DNA of 26,667 bases from an uncultured Draconibacterium sp. (GTDB lineage: Bacteria > Bacteroidota > Bacteroidia > Bacteroidales > Prolixibacteraceae). The stretch covers positions 1 to 26,667 of the forward strand of contig CANLMQ010000054.1 in assembly GCA_947492175.1 (NCBI GenBank). The letters run 5' to 3'. The position numbers and the translations under genes were made by a program. A model generated the notes under the pieces. That model was not told the DNA's origin. It saw only the letters and a list, made by a program, of their open reading frames with translations, and ran no database searches. Below, piece after piece: positions 5,955 to 14,322 of the stretch (positions are counted from its first letter, which is position 1; each line of letters opens with the position of its first letter).

Positions 5955-8900
5955 TTAATTTTTAAACAACGGATCGGCACCAATGGTACCCACCAATTCT
6001 TTTATGTAGTTTTTCGACTCCACATGTTTTAAATGGGCCTTTGCTTTTTCAAGGCTGTCTTTAATTCCCATTTCTTCAACAAGTGTAGCATTTCCCGCAT
6101 TTGACTTAAATTCCTCGAGGTAGGCAATTTGCGACACAAGGAAAGCGATATCTTTGTCCTGCTTCAGTTTTAAGCGGTTTTTATACCAGTCGCTTTTCAG
6201 CACTTCGTCGCGGTTAAACAGCTTACGCAATTCCGGATCACTAATGTCTTTTCCTTCGTAATGTCCGTATGCCATAATGTGCAACAATACTTTCAGTGGC
6301 GGAATAGCCGATTCAACACTGCCATCTTCGAAGAACGGCAATGCCGCACGTTGCATCGCTTCGGTAATGTTATTAATACCATCAACGTAATCGTCCATGC
6401 TTTGCAACTCCGGTTTCAGCATACGCTCGTTAAACACAGCCAAAGGCTCGTCGAACAAGCGGTTCATACAACGGAACGCAAAATTTTCAGTAATACGGTA
6501 ACCCAAACGGCTTGCCTGTACCTTTTTGCCTTTGTATTCAAAGTCCTCCAGTTTTTCCAGACAACCATTCTCAATCAGTTTCTTCGGATCTCTGTCTTCG
6601 GGTACCAAACGTGCCCATATTTCAGGAATAAGAATACTGATATCGTGGTCGAAACGGTTTTCGGAACCAATATATCCGGCAGCCGAACTAAAGCCCTGGT
6701 ATTCGGTTAAAATATACGAAAGCAAGGCATTGTTCAGGTCGGTGGTTGGAACCAGCATATTAAATGGTCCTTTTGTTAATGCACCTTCCAGACCGGCACC
6801 TGTTGTCGATGGCGATTTTCCGGTAATACTGGCCACAAAGTCCATAAACAATTCGGGCAACTCCTGGTAATGAATAGGGTTGTAAACCGCCAGCGGGCGA
6901 ATACCTGCCTTTTTATCTGCCGGGTTGTTTCTACGTCCCGGAAGCACTGCATTTACCGGCCATACAACCGCATCTTTTGCTTTTATTTTACGGAATAAAC
7001 GCACCCCAATTTCACCCAGGTAAGAATCCTGTGTTTCGCGTTTAAAGATATTACGTTGCAGGTAACGCGGATTTTTTGTTGGTAACCCATCAACAATTCG
7101 CGGATGAGAAGGAGTTACAAAATAATAATCCTTATCGCTTTCTACCACGCTTTTTATAAAGTCTTTAACAGGCTCGGTATATTTCTCGAAACTTATAACA
7201 TCGTCGAGCAACTCCTGCGCATCTGCTTTTGTAAGCGGTTCGTAATTGGTTAAGAATGTATTGTTCTCAACAATTTCTTCCTCTGCCTCTTTATCGTAAC
7301 CACGAATAACAGCTTCATCAGGACGCTGAAACAAATGGCTTTCGCAGTTTGTCACCAGTTTTACACTTGGGTTGGTGTATTCCTTGTTTAAATTCTTTAA
7401 CTGTTTTGAAGGAACCGTAATGGTTGCCGAAATATCGTCTTCGGTCTGAATTTTCATACTTGGAACAAAGTCGGAACGAAGTTTATGCAGGAACCAGCGG
7501 TCTTCAGGATTAAAACCAATGCGTACATAACTTGCCATAATAGGATTATGTTTGTACTGTAATGCATTGCCTGGACGACCGTTTACAATTTCCACGTTAA
7601 ACAATTCACGCCATTTTAATCCTTTCTCCTCATTTCCGCGGTAGTGGCGTTTTACAAAGAAAGCCAGTGTACGTACATTTTCAGGAATTTCTTTCAGGAA
7701 TGTATTGTACTCGTCGCTGTACTGATCCGATGGAGTTAAAAGCTTAACTGCCGATCCCAGGGTACGCTCTTTACTTAAAAACGAACGCGATGGGGCAGCA
7801 TCAGAACGTACATCTTTCCAACGCAGAGTATAATCTTTATTAATGATTTCGTCGACCATATCCTCGGCAGCTTCCAAATTCTCGATATAGAAATAACCAT
7901 ATTTAATGGCATTCTGCATCGATTTCGAAATTTCGGATTTACCACCACCTGAAACCGTACTTGGTTTATGACAGAACATTCCCTCGGGAGCAGTATCCAC
8001 AATTCGCCACATTTGCTGTGTTGGGTGTTTCACCAACTGAAATTTGTGCCCGGTTGGGTGTACATATGTTTTGTAAGGCGAAAGCTTTAATTTGTATTCT
8101 TTGTTTTTGTAAGTCCAGCTAACCGAACTCATTTCAACATTTATATCGGCATTTTCGGGGATATAAATAATATCGCGGTACTTTTTGTCGATCGCATAAT
8201 TTCCTTCCTGAAGCTCAATTTTATCGGCTAAAAGCTTTTTAACTTCTTCGAAAGAATAAGGCGTATCAAATTTCTTTGTGAAGTTATCGCCAAAAACGCT
8301 GTCGCTCATATTTCCCCGCGGGAAAGCGATTGCACCACCGGCATGCTCTTCTTCAACCAAACCATAAAGATTGGACGAGTAACTAATCTGGGTTTTAATT
8401 TCCTTTTTCGAATATCCGTAGTAATTATCGGCAATAAGTGTTACCACTACCCCACGCTCGTCGCGGCAGGTAAGTTTAAATGCAGTACCGTCGTTGTACA
8501 ATTCATTTTCATCTTTCCAGCACATGCCATCGCGTTTCTGACGCTCCGAGGCATCGTCGTAATGTGGCAATCCAACATCTTTCTTTTTAAGCTTGGTTAA
8601 GTGCGGTGCCAGGAATATACATCCTGTATGACCTGTCCAGTGCTCAATATCCAGCGCTGCATCGTTTACAGCCAGGTTATGGTCGCCGGCGTTTCCAAAA
8701 ATCGATTCAACAAAATCGAGGTTACTTACCAGGCTTCCGGGAGCAAAAAAACGTACTTCCATACTTTTTTCGCTTATAACACCCGGCACTTCGGGACAAA
8801 CTGTAGGGCGAAGCAACAGCGATACAAACACTTTAGCCTGCTCTTTTTGCTTCGATGTAAAAGGCAATGTTTTTACATCGTCGGGGGCATTAACTGCAGC

Positions 8901-9431
8901 ATTAAGCAGGTAAGCAAATGTTATTTTAGGTACCTCTTTTTTATCTAATGGCACAGGCAAACCACCACGCACAATATGAAATGTTCCCTTAGTGGTACGT
9001 TTGTCCTTGTCAGGATTATTCAAAATCCCTTGTTTCAAACGGTACGAACTAAGCAAATCGCTTTTAAACTCATTTCCGTTTGGCGGTAAACTTAACTCGC
9101 GTGCCATACCTTTCTGGTTTAAAACCAGTGTTTCGGTTGGTAAACGGTATTCACCGTCAAACTCAACCTCTTTTAGGTAGTCGTCAATAAAATTCTGAAT
9201 ACGCGTGTCGACAGGAGACAAATGCCCGCTTAACAAACGTGATTTTTCCCTGAAACTATGGATTAACCCTTCAGTTAGCGACTGGAATTTAGCATTCGCA
9301 TACTTGGTTCCTGAATCAACATCGTCTGAGAAGGTTGGTTGACCAAGCGACGCCAGCTGCAAATTTATGTACTGAATCATATCGCGTCTGTCTCGTTTGC
9401 GCTGCTTGGTAGGCGTAATATTATTATTCAT
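5955..9431 (-). CDS. Probable pyrophosphate-dependent phosphoenolpyruvate carboxykinase (PPi-PEPCK)
   Basis: 1158 residues, one uninterrupted frame. The length and pattern fit the very large PPi-type PEP carboxykinases described in Entamoeba and Propionibacterium, which interconvert oxaloacetate plus pyrophosphate and PEP plus phosphate and CO2. They are about twice the size of ATP or GTP enzymes. Supporting signs are a PEPCK-like phosphate loop, KPSTVSGGGKSEISKS (GGGKSE at 495-500), an upstream conserved block with HTGCIFLAPHLTK (about 268-280), and a late Arg-rich loop NAVLPGRRNNPADKK. No signal peptide, so cytosolic. It is monocistronic with its own promoter and terminator. Role inferred: anaplerosis or gluconeogenesis in a PPi-based central metabolism. 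Family assignment is from memory of the family and not from a search, so a large uncharacterised relative remains possible. Confidence 0.6.
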   Translation of the reverse strand: MNNNITPTKQRKRDRRDMIQYINLQLASLGQPTFSDDVDSGTKYANAKFQSLTEGLIHSFREKSRLLSGHLSPVDTRIQNFIDDYLKEVEFDGEYRLPTETLVLNQKGMARELSLPPNGNEFKSDLLSSYRLKQGILNNPDKDKRTTKGTFHIVRGGLPVPLDKKEVPKITFAYLLNAAVNAPDDVKTLPFTSKQKEQAKVFVSLLLRPTVCPEVPGVISEKSMEVRFFAPGSLVSNLDFVESIFGNAGDHNLAVNDAALDIEHWTGHTGCIFLAPHLTKLKKKDVGLPHYDDASERQKRDGMCWKDENELYNDGTAFKLTCRDERGVVVTLIADNYYGYSKKEIKTQISYSSNLYGLVEEEHAGGAIAFPRGNMSDSVFGDNFTKKFDTPYSFEEVKKLLADKIELQEGNYAIDKKYRDIIYIPENADINVEMSSVSWTYKNKEYKLKLSPYKTYVHPTGHKFQLVKHPTQQMWRIVDTAPEGMFCHKPSTVSGGGKSEISKSMQNAIKYGYFYIENLEAAEDMVDEIINKDYTLRWKDVRSDAAPSRSFLSKERTLGSAVKLLTPSDQYSDEYNTFLKEIPENVRTLAFFVKRHYRGNEEKGLKWRELFNVEIVNGRPGNALQYKHNPIMASYVRIGFNPEDRWFLHKLRSDFVPSMKIQTEDDISATITVPSKQLKNLNKEYTNPSVKLVTNCESHLFQRPDEAVIRGYDKEAEEEIVENNTFLTNYEPLTKADAQELLDDVISFEKYTEPVKDFIKSVVESDKDYYFVTPSHPRIVDGLPTKNPRYLQRNIFKRETQDSYLGEIGVRLFRKIKAKDAVVWPVNAVLPGRRNNPADKKAGIRPLAVYNPIHYQELPELFMDFVASITGKSPSTTGAGLEGALTKGPFNMLVPTTDLNNALLSYILTEYQGFSSAAGYIGSENRFDHDISILIPEIWARLVPEDRDPKKLIENGCLEKLEDFEYKGKKVQASRLGYRITENFAFRCMNRLFDEPLAVFNERMLKPELQSMDDYVDGINNITEAMQRAALPFFEDGSVESAIPPLKVLLHIMAYGHYEGKDISDPELRKLFNRDEVLKSDWYKNRLKLKQDKDIAFLVSQIAYLEEFKSNAGNATLVEEMGIKDSLEKAKAHLKHVESKNYIKELVGTIGADPLFKN

Positions 9432-9457
9432 AAAACTGTTTTTTTATACTTTTCAAA

Positions 9458-9465
9458 CAAATTTA
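9458..9465 (-). promoter_or_regulatory. Bacteroidota-type -7 box for the PEP carboxykinase gene
   Basis: The minus strand reads TAAATTTG, an exact match to the TAnnTTTG consensus of Bacteroidota housekeeping promoters, 27 nt before the ATG. A TGTTT sequence lies about 20 nt further upstream at the -33 position, which is a weak match. Confidence 0.55.
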
Positions 9466-9792
9466 CAGAATAGAAAGTTGAAAGGAAACAGTATTTTCAA
9501 TTTGTAACCCAGATTTAACTATTATTCTACTATGTGATTCTTTATCTTAAGAATTCGTTATTTATTTGTCATAATTCGCTCCAAAAAAATTGCTTTTTAA
9601 CAGAGGATGATTTATAACATATTCTCCCCTGTGCCTCTTATGATATCTATCATACACAAATGAATTGCAGGCATTTGATTATGAAATACTTTTATCTCAA
9701 CATTAACAGAACATAATTGAGATGTTATGAAACGACCATGACTATGATTTGCCATAAACAAGCTTAATAACAATCATGGGAGTTCCATCTAA
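9466..9792. other. Divergent intergenic region between PEPCK and the FadL-like gene
   Basis: No gene is visible. The stretch contains two inverted repeats: TATGATA-TC-TATCATA at 9639-9654, an almost complete 16-bp palindrome, and ATCTCAA (9694-9700) with TTGAGAT (9717-9723). The first has the size of a dimeric repressor or activator site. It lies about 165-190 bp from either start codon, so it could serve either gene. Confidence 0.45.
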
Positions 9793-9800
9793 TACCTTTG
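9793..9800 (+). promoter_or_regulatory. Candidate -7 box of the FadL-like gene
   Basis: TACCTTTG matches TAnnTTTG and lies 20 nt before the ATG at 9821, giving a leader of about 14 nt. There is no good TTTG at the -33 position, so the promoter may need an activator. Confidence 0.45.
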
Positions 9801-9820
9801 AAAATTTAAATATTAATTAG

Positions 9821-11098
9821 ATGAAAAATTCAAAAATGAGAAATGCACTTTTCTTACTATTAGCCGGTCTGTTTATTTCTTTACAGTCAGTGGCTACCGA
9901 CGGTTATTTTAGTACCGGATACGGAACAATAAATAAAGGTCTGGCAGGAGCCGGAATTGCGTTCTATCAGGGATCGTTAATTAACGGAAACCCGGCCGGA
10001 GCAGCTTTTTTGGGTAATCAATACCAGTTGGGAATTAACATTTTTAATCCCAACCGCCAGTACACCATCGCCGGAAGTGGCTCCGGAATGGAAGGTACAT
10101 TCGGTTTAATGCCGGGAACTGTAGAAAGCGAAAGTAAGTTATTTGTTATTCCTTCGGCAGGAGCCAACTGGATGTTAAACGAAAAATCGGCCCTATCAGC
10201 CGCCTTGTTTGGCAACGGAGGAATGAACACGGATTATCCGAAGGTTAACGGGATGAATACATTTTACGATCCCAGCGCGGAATCAACCGGCGTAAACCTG
10301 GCCCAGTTGTTCGGAAACATTACCTATTCACTAAAGATTGCAGAAAATCACAGTATTGGTGTAAGTGGCGTTTTGGCTTATCAGTATTTCGAAGCAAATG
10401 GACTGGCAAGTTTTGGAGCATTCTCATCAAATGCATCAGCTCTTTCCGGAAACGGGAAAGATAGTGGCTTTGGGTACGGATTTAAAATCGGATACCTTGG
10501 TCAGTTAACCGATAACTTTGCCATTGGTGGCATGTACCAGTCGAAGGTATTTATGAGCGAATTCGACGACTATTCCGGTCTTTTTGCAGAACAGGGAGGT
10601 TTTGATATTCCTTCGAGCTGGACTGCAGGTTTTTCGTGGGAACTGATTGAAGACTTAACCTTGATGGGAGATGTTAAATCTATTATGTACAAGGATATTG
10701 TATCAATCGGAAATCCAATGTCGAAACTAATGGAAAATAAACCGCTTGGATCTGATGACGGTCCCGGTTTTGGTTGGGAAGACATTATGGTTTATAAAAT
10801 TGGAGTAAACTACGCCGGTGTTGACGCCTGGGAATTTAGAGGTGGTGTTTCGTTTGGTGATAACCCGGTTCAGGAATCTGAAGTATTGTTTAATATTCTG
10901 GCTCCGGGTGTTATTCAAAACCAGGTATCGCTGGGATTATCAAAAGAAGTTGGTCGCAGCGGCAACCAGTTTCATGTTGCCATGAATTATGCGTTCAACA
11001 ACAGTGTAAAAGGAAACAATCCACTTGATCCGCCATCGGGACAAACAATTGAAATTGAAATGAATCAGTTTGAACTGGAACTTGGTTTTTCTTTCTAA
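9821..11098 (+). CDS. Outer-membrane transport protein, OMPP1/FadL/TodX family
   Basis: 425 residues. An N-terminal signal peptide of about 25 residues (LFLLLAGLFISLQSVA) is followed by DGYFSTGYGTINKGLAGAGI and a GSLINGNPAGAAFLG segment, the typical N-terminal hatch region of FadL-like proteins, with the conserved NPA. The rest is alternating beta strands rich in Gly and aromatic residues, and the C-terminus ELELGFSF ends in Phe, as in beta-barrel assembly substrates. Members carry long-chain fatty acids or other hydrophobic compounds across the outer membrane. A second ATG five codons in (9836) would also keep the signal. Monocistronic, with terminator directly after; divergent from PEPCK. 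Substrate unknown. Confidence 0.85.
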   Translation: MKNSKMRNALFLLLAGLFISLQSVATDGYFSTGYGTINKGLAGAGIAFYQGSLINGNPAGAAFLGNQYQLGINIFNPNRQYTIAGSGSGMEGTFGLMPGTVESESKLFVIPSAGANWMLNEKSALSAALFGNGGMNTDYPKVNGMNTFYDPSAESTGVNLAQLFGNITYSLKIAENHSIGVSGVLAYQYFEANGLASFGAFSSNASALSGNGKDSGFGYGFKIGYLGQLTDNFAIGGMYQSKVFMSEFDDYSGLFAEQGGFDIPSSWTAGFSWELIEDLTLMGDVKSIMYKDIVSIGNPMSKLMENKPLGSDDGPGFGWEDIMVYKIGVNYAGVDAWEFRGGVSFGDNPVQESEVLFNILAPGVIQNQVSLGLSKEVGRSGNQFHVAMNYAFNNSVKGNNPLDPPSGQTIEIEMNQFELELGFSF

Positions 11099-11142
11099 AT
11101 AAAAAGGTACCCGTAAAAAATTAAGATAAATAATACCGGAAT

Positions 11143-11175
11143 AAAAGCCTGTTTGCTACATGCAGACAGGCTTTT
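11143..11175 (+). terminator. Rho-independent terminator of the FadL-like gene
   Basis: AAAAGCCTGT (11143-11152) pairs with ACAGGCTTTT (11166-11175). The stem extends inward by TTGC/GCAG with one wobble to a 5-nt loop, and the 3' arm runs into a T-rich stretch. Confidence 0.85.
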
Positions 11176-11251
11176 TATTTTCATTTTTTGTGTGAACACT
11201 TCGGTGCGTAAACTGTATTTATTATTTTAACCGCAAAATAATAAAAGCAAA

Positions 11252-12016
11252 ATGAAGATCATCTCGTGGAATGTTAACGGAATTCGTGCCGTTGCAAAAA
11301 AGAACTTTTTTGAAGATTTTAATGGAATGAATGCCGATGTTTTGTGTTTACAAGAAACCAAGGCACAAGACGACCAGGTAAAAGAAACACTGGCTCCTAT
11401 TGAAGGTTATCATATTTATTCAAACTCAGCAGAAAAGAAAGGCTACTCGGGCACAGCAATTCTTTCAAAAACAGAACCACTCAGTGTATCACGCGACATG
11501 GGAATTTCGGAACATGATACAGAAGGCCGTGTACTAAAGCTTGAATACGAAAACTTCTACCTGGTAAATGTGTATGTTCCAAATTCGGGCAGCGAGTTAA
11601 AACGACTGAATTACAGGCAGGATTGGGATAAAGCATTTTTTAACTACTTGAAAGATCTGGAAAAAACCAAGCCGGTAATTGTTTGCGGAGATTTTAATGT
11701 TGCTCATAAAGAAATTGATTTGGCGCGGCCGAAACCCAACTACAACAAATCGGCCGGTTTTATGCAAGAGGAAATTGACGGAATGGACCGTTATACACAA
11801 GGAGGCTTCGCTGATACATTCAGGCATTTCTATCCGGAAACCACCGACAAATACTCGTGGTGGAGCTACAGAGCCGGAGCCCGTGGGAAGAACGTAGGCT
11901 GGAGAATTGATTATTTTTTAGTAAGCGAAGCATTTTTACCTTCGGTAACCAGTGCATCTATTTTAAATGATGTTATGGGATCGGACCACTGCCCGGTAGC
12001 CATTGAACTGAAATAA
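11252..12016 (+). CDS. xth: Exodeoxyribonuclease III (AP endonuclease)
   Basis: 254 residues, the usual length of ExoIII/ExoA enzymes. Family motifs are all present: ISWNVNGIRA (Asn7), the metal ligand in LCLQETKAQ (Glu35), VYVPNSG, CGDFNVAH, the WRIDYFLVS block and the terminal catalytic GSDHCPVAIEL. It incises DNA 5' to abasic sites and removes 3' blocking groups in base excision repair, in the cytosol. The ATG at 11252 follows an A-rich leader (AATAATAAAAGCAAA) and the first residues MKIISWNV are where the family normally begins. It stands alone, after the FadL terminator and convergent with the thioredoxin cluster. Confidence 0.95.
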   Translation: MKIISWNVNGIRAVAKKNFFEDFNGMNADVLCLQETKAQDDQVKETLAPIEGYHIYSNSAEKKGYSGTAILSKTEPLSVSRDMGISEHDTEGRVLKLEYENFYLVNVYVPNSGSELKRLNYRQDWDKAFFNYLKDLEKTKPVIVCGDFNVAHKEIDLARPKPNYNKSAGFMQEEIDGMDRYTQGGFADTFRHFYPETTDKYSWWSYRAGARGKNVGWRIDYFLVSEAFLPSVTSASILNDVMGSDHCPVAIELK

Positions 12017-12080
12017 TTGCTCTATTTATTCGCGAAACATGTTTGACTGGCAAGCTTTTGTTTAAGTATGGACCAAAAAA

Positions 12081-12104
12081 AATCCCGGATAAGATCCCAG
12101 GATT
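12081..12104 (-). terminator. Minus-strand terminator hairpin in the xth-trx gap
   Basis: Read on the minus strand, AATCCTGGG pairs with CCGGGATT-type bases (12104-12096 with 12089-12081, nine pairs including two G-U) around a 6-nt loop, then runs into eight T residues (12082-12075). The G-U pairs form only in the minus-strand RNA, so it points that way. It could be a second terminator of the thioredoxin cluster or the end of a small RNA. Confidence 0.6.
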
Positions 12105-12306
12105 AATTTCTTTGTAGAAAGCAACTTCTTATGTTTTGTTTTGTGTTTCGATTCTGTGCTTCAAAGATAGATTGCCTGACGTTCTAAGCCTTAGGTTTCA
12201 TACTGATTTGAGACGAATAAAAGGTTTGAATATGATTTCTGAAATACCTACGCTTTTTAGGTTATTCGGTTAATTGAAATACTTATTTGCCTTAGAGAAC
12301 ATAAAA
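12105..12306. other. Convergent intergenic region, no gene found
   Basis: Between the two minus-strand hairpins I see no credible reading frame. A TATCTTTG box on the minus strand (12169-12162) matches the -7 consensus, but no -33 element accompanies it. Elsewhere the sequence is AT-rich and featureless. Confidence 0.4.
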
Positions 12307-12338
12307 AAACCGCTTTTTCGTAAATGAGAAAGCGGTTT
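12307..12338 (-). terminator. Terminator of the redox cluster
   Basis: AAACCGCTTT (12307-12316) pairs with AAAGCGGTTT (12329-12338), extended inward by three more pairs to a 6-nt loop. On the minus strand the stem is followed by a U-tract from the A-run at 12303-12309. It lies about 85 nt after the stop of the thioredoxin gene. Confidence 0.8.
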
Positions 12339-12421
12339 CTATTATTTTCAATAATGTTTTTATTCCAAATGGCTGAGCCAGACTTCAATTATCCTGAAGT
12401 AAAATCGGGTATCGTGCAGAA

Positions 12422-12844
12422 TTAACTTGCCATTACAGCCTGCACTTCTTTCATAATGGCACGCTTGGTTTTTACGCCCACAATACGACCGGCTTCTTTA
12501 CCATCTTTTAAAATCAGCATGGTCGGGATATTGCGAACCTTAAATTTCTGTGCCAGTTGCTGGTTATGGTCAACATTTACTTTGGCTACCATAAAACCTG
12601 TTTCCGTATCGGCAATTTCGTTTAATGTTGGCGCTATTATTTTACATGGAGCACACCAGGGAGCCCAAAAATCGACCAACACCACTCCCCGCTTTGTGGC
12701 AGCTTTAAAATTTTTATTGGCAAGCACTTTAATTTTTTTACTGTTTGCAACGGGTTTTGCATTTTTCATCCGGAAATAATTTACCGTTATTAATACAATT
12801 AAACCCACTACAACAGCAAGAATTACAATAAGAGTTACAGACAT
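12422..12844 (-). CDS. Membrane-anchored thioredoxin
   Basis: 140 residues. One N-terminal transmembrane helix (about 3-22, LIVILAVVVGLIVLITV) is followed by a thioredoxin domain with VLVDFWAPWCAPCK (Cys64, Cys67), the DHNQQLAQKF segment, and the cis-proline in RNIPTMLILKDGK. The active site is WCAPC instead of the commoner WCGPC. With a short N-terminus and then YFRMKNAK, the positive-inside rule puts the thioredoxin domain in the cytoplasm, though the periplasmic side cannot be excluded. It is the last gene of the minus-strand cluster, 3 nt after the OsmC gene. Inferred role: final disulfide reductant of the relay at the inner membrane. Confidence 0.85.
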   Translation of the reverse strand: MSVTLIVILAVVVGLIVLITVNYFRMKNAKPVANSKKIKVLANKNFKAATKRGVVLVDFWAPWCAPCKIIAPTLNEIADTETGFMVAKVNVDHNQQLAQKFKVRNIPTMLILKDGKEAGRIVGVKTKRAIMKEVQAVMAS

Positions 12845-12847
12845 AAT

Positions 12848-13270
12848 TTACGATTCAATAATTTCTATTTCGGAAGTAATTTCAATCGCTTTTTTATACA
12901 AAGCACTTACTCCACAATATCTTTCTTCCGACAAACTAACAGCTTTTTTCAGTTTTTCCAATGGAAGGTCTTTCCCTTTAAAGGAGTATTTAACATACAT
13001 TTTAGAAAACTGTTTTGGATGCTCATCAGTTAGGTCTCCTTCAACTGTAACGCTTAAATCCTCAAATTCTACACGCATTTTTTTGAGAATAGAAACCACA
13101 TCCATTCCCGTACATCCGGCCAGGGCGGTTAACATCAATGGTTTGGGGCGCGGACCACGATCTTCGCCACCAACTGCTTCTGCTGCATCCAAAATTATTT
13201 TGTGACCGTTTACATCGGCTTCGAAAGCCATATTTTCCAGCCAATTTACTTTTACTTCTTGTTTTGCCAT
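12848..13270 (-). CDS. OsmC/Ohr family protein
   Basis: 140 residues, typical for the family. Motifs: GPRPKPLMLTALAGCTGMDV carries the first conserved cysteine (in AGCTGMD), and ERYCGVSALYKKA the second, about 65 residues later, the usual redox-active pair of OsmC-type thiol peroxidases. Domain order is the YhfA-like subgroup. Known family activity is reduction of organic peroxides or other electrophilic sulfur species using dithiols; for this subgroup the substrate is not settled. Sandwiched between a thioredoxin reductase-like gene and a thioredoxin gene, so it is likely reduced by them. Confidence 0.88.
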   Translation of the reverse strand: MAKQEVKVNWLENMAFEADVNGHKIILDAAEAVGGEDRGPRPKPLMLTALAGCTGMDVVSILKKMRVEFEDLSVTVEGDLTDEHPKQFSKMYVKYSFKGKDLPLEKLKKAVSLSEERYCGVSALYKKAIEITSEIEIIES

Positions 13271-13308
13271 ATTGTTTATACTTGTTTTTCTTTTACTTCA
13301 CTATTTTA

Positions 13309-14229
13309 TTAACCACGCAAATATTCAGACACACTCAGGGCTGCAATTGTTCCGTCGGCAACGGCAGTGGTTACCTGGCGGTATTTTTTATTAGTACAAT
13401 CTCCGGCAGCAAATACACCCTTTACACTTGTTTTCATATCCGAGTCAACAACAATTTCTTTTCTATTGTTTAATTCAATTACACCGGTTAGATCCTCGGT
13501 ATTGGGCTGATACCCGATAAATATAAAAGCTCCGTCGGTTTTTAACTCCGATATTTTTCCGGTTGGCAAGTGTTCTACATTTACTTTTTCCAGTTGTCCG
13601 TTTCCATAGAAACCCCGCAATTCCGATTCCATTACAAATTTAATCTTCGGATTATTTCGGGCTTCCTGAATGGCATGTTCAAAAGCCTGAAAATGGTCAA
13701 ATTGATGTACAATTGTAACACCTGAGGCAAAATTTGTAAGTGCTACGGCTTCCTCCAAAGCAGAGTTTCCTCCGCCAACCACAACCACCTTTTTATCGGT
13801 AAAAAAATCGCCGTCGCAGGTTGCGCAGTACGAAATTCCTTTCCCTTTATAAGTCCCTTCGCCTTCAATATTCAACGAACGAGGTCTTCCTCCCGGAGTT
13901 AAAATAACCGATTTGCCCCTGAATGCTCTTCCGTCTTCCAGCTCGATGATTTTTACATCCCCATCCAGCTGATAACGGGCTATTTTTATATTCGATTTAA
14001 TTTTACAGCCAAAACTCTTTGCCTGCATTTTCATGTTATTTGCCAGCATGTATCCTTTGGTTGAAGGCACTCCCGGATAATTGGCAATTTCTTCGGTTAA
14101 CACCATTTGCCCGCCAACTGCACCTTCGTTTAAAATAAGTGTTGACAGTTTTGCACGCGAAGTGTAAATTCCTGCAGTTAGTCCTGCAGCCCCTGCTCCT
14201 ACTATTATTGTGTCGAATATTTCGTTCAT
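13309..14229 (-). CDS. Thioredoxin-reductase-like flavoprotein without the NADPH arginines
   Basis: The ATG at 14229 is preferred over the in-frame one at 14313: it gives MNEIFDTIIVGAGAAG, the normal start of the family, and the longer version would overlap the terminator hairpin. 306 residues. FAD-binding GAGAAG is at 11-16, the redox disulfide CATC at 135-138, and the nucleotide-binding GGGNSA at 152-157. The C-terminal FAD motif is GVFAAGDC. In E. coli TrxB, Arg176, Arg177 and Arg181 hold the NADPH 2'-phosphate; here the segment reads VHQFDHFQAF, with Gln, Phe and Gln there. So NADPH is probably not the donor; NADH or another carrier is more likely. It should reduce one of the two neighbouring thioredoxins. 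Confidence 0.88.
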   Translation of the reverse strand: MNEIFDTIIVGAGAAGLTAGIYTSRAKLSTLILNEGAVGGQMVLTEEIANYPGVPSTKGYMLANNMKMQAKSFGCKIKSNIKIARYQLDGDVKIIELEDGRAFRGKSVILTPGGRPRSLNIEGEGTYKGKGISYCATCDGDFFTDKKVVVVGGGNSALEEAVALTNFASGVTIVHQFDHFQAFEHAIQEARNNPKIKFVMESELRGFYGNGQLEKVNVEHLPTGKISELKTDGAFIFIGYQPNTEDLTGVIELNNRKEIVVDSDMKTSVKGVFAAGDCTNKKYRQVTTAVADGTIAALSVSEYLRG

Positions 14230-14260
14230 TGTACTAATTGTTTTCTTGTTCTTAAAAAAA

Positions 14261-14297
14261 TTATTCCCACAAAAGCATAAAGCCTTCGTAGGAATAA
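14261..14297 (-). terminator. Terminator or attenuator inside the redox cluster
   Basis: On the minus strand a 16-pair stem (14297-14282 with 14276-14261, with three G-U pairs) and a 5-nt loop is followed by seven U residues (14260-14254). It lies in the 93-nt gap after the atypical thioredoxin gene and only 24 nt before the thioredoxin reductase start codon. It should separate expression of the first two genes from the last three. Confidence 0.8.
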
Positions 14298-14322
14298 TAT
14301 TTTCATCAATCAACTGTTCTGA

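Noticed and set aside
6261..6870. Plus-strand ORFs of 149 and 114 codons
   Set aside because: They lie inside and opposite to the strongly coding PEP carboxykinase gene and show no recognisable protein features.
14230..14313. Upstream start of the thioredoxin-reductase-like gene (28 extra residues)
   Set aside because: The added residues are not family-like, the start would lie ahead of the terminator hairpin, and ATG at 14229 gives the normal N-terminus.
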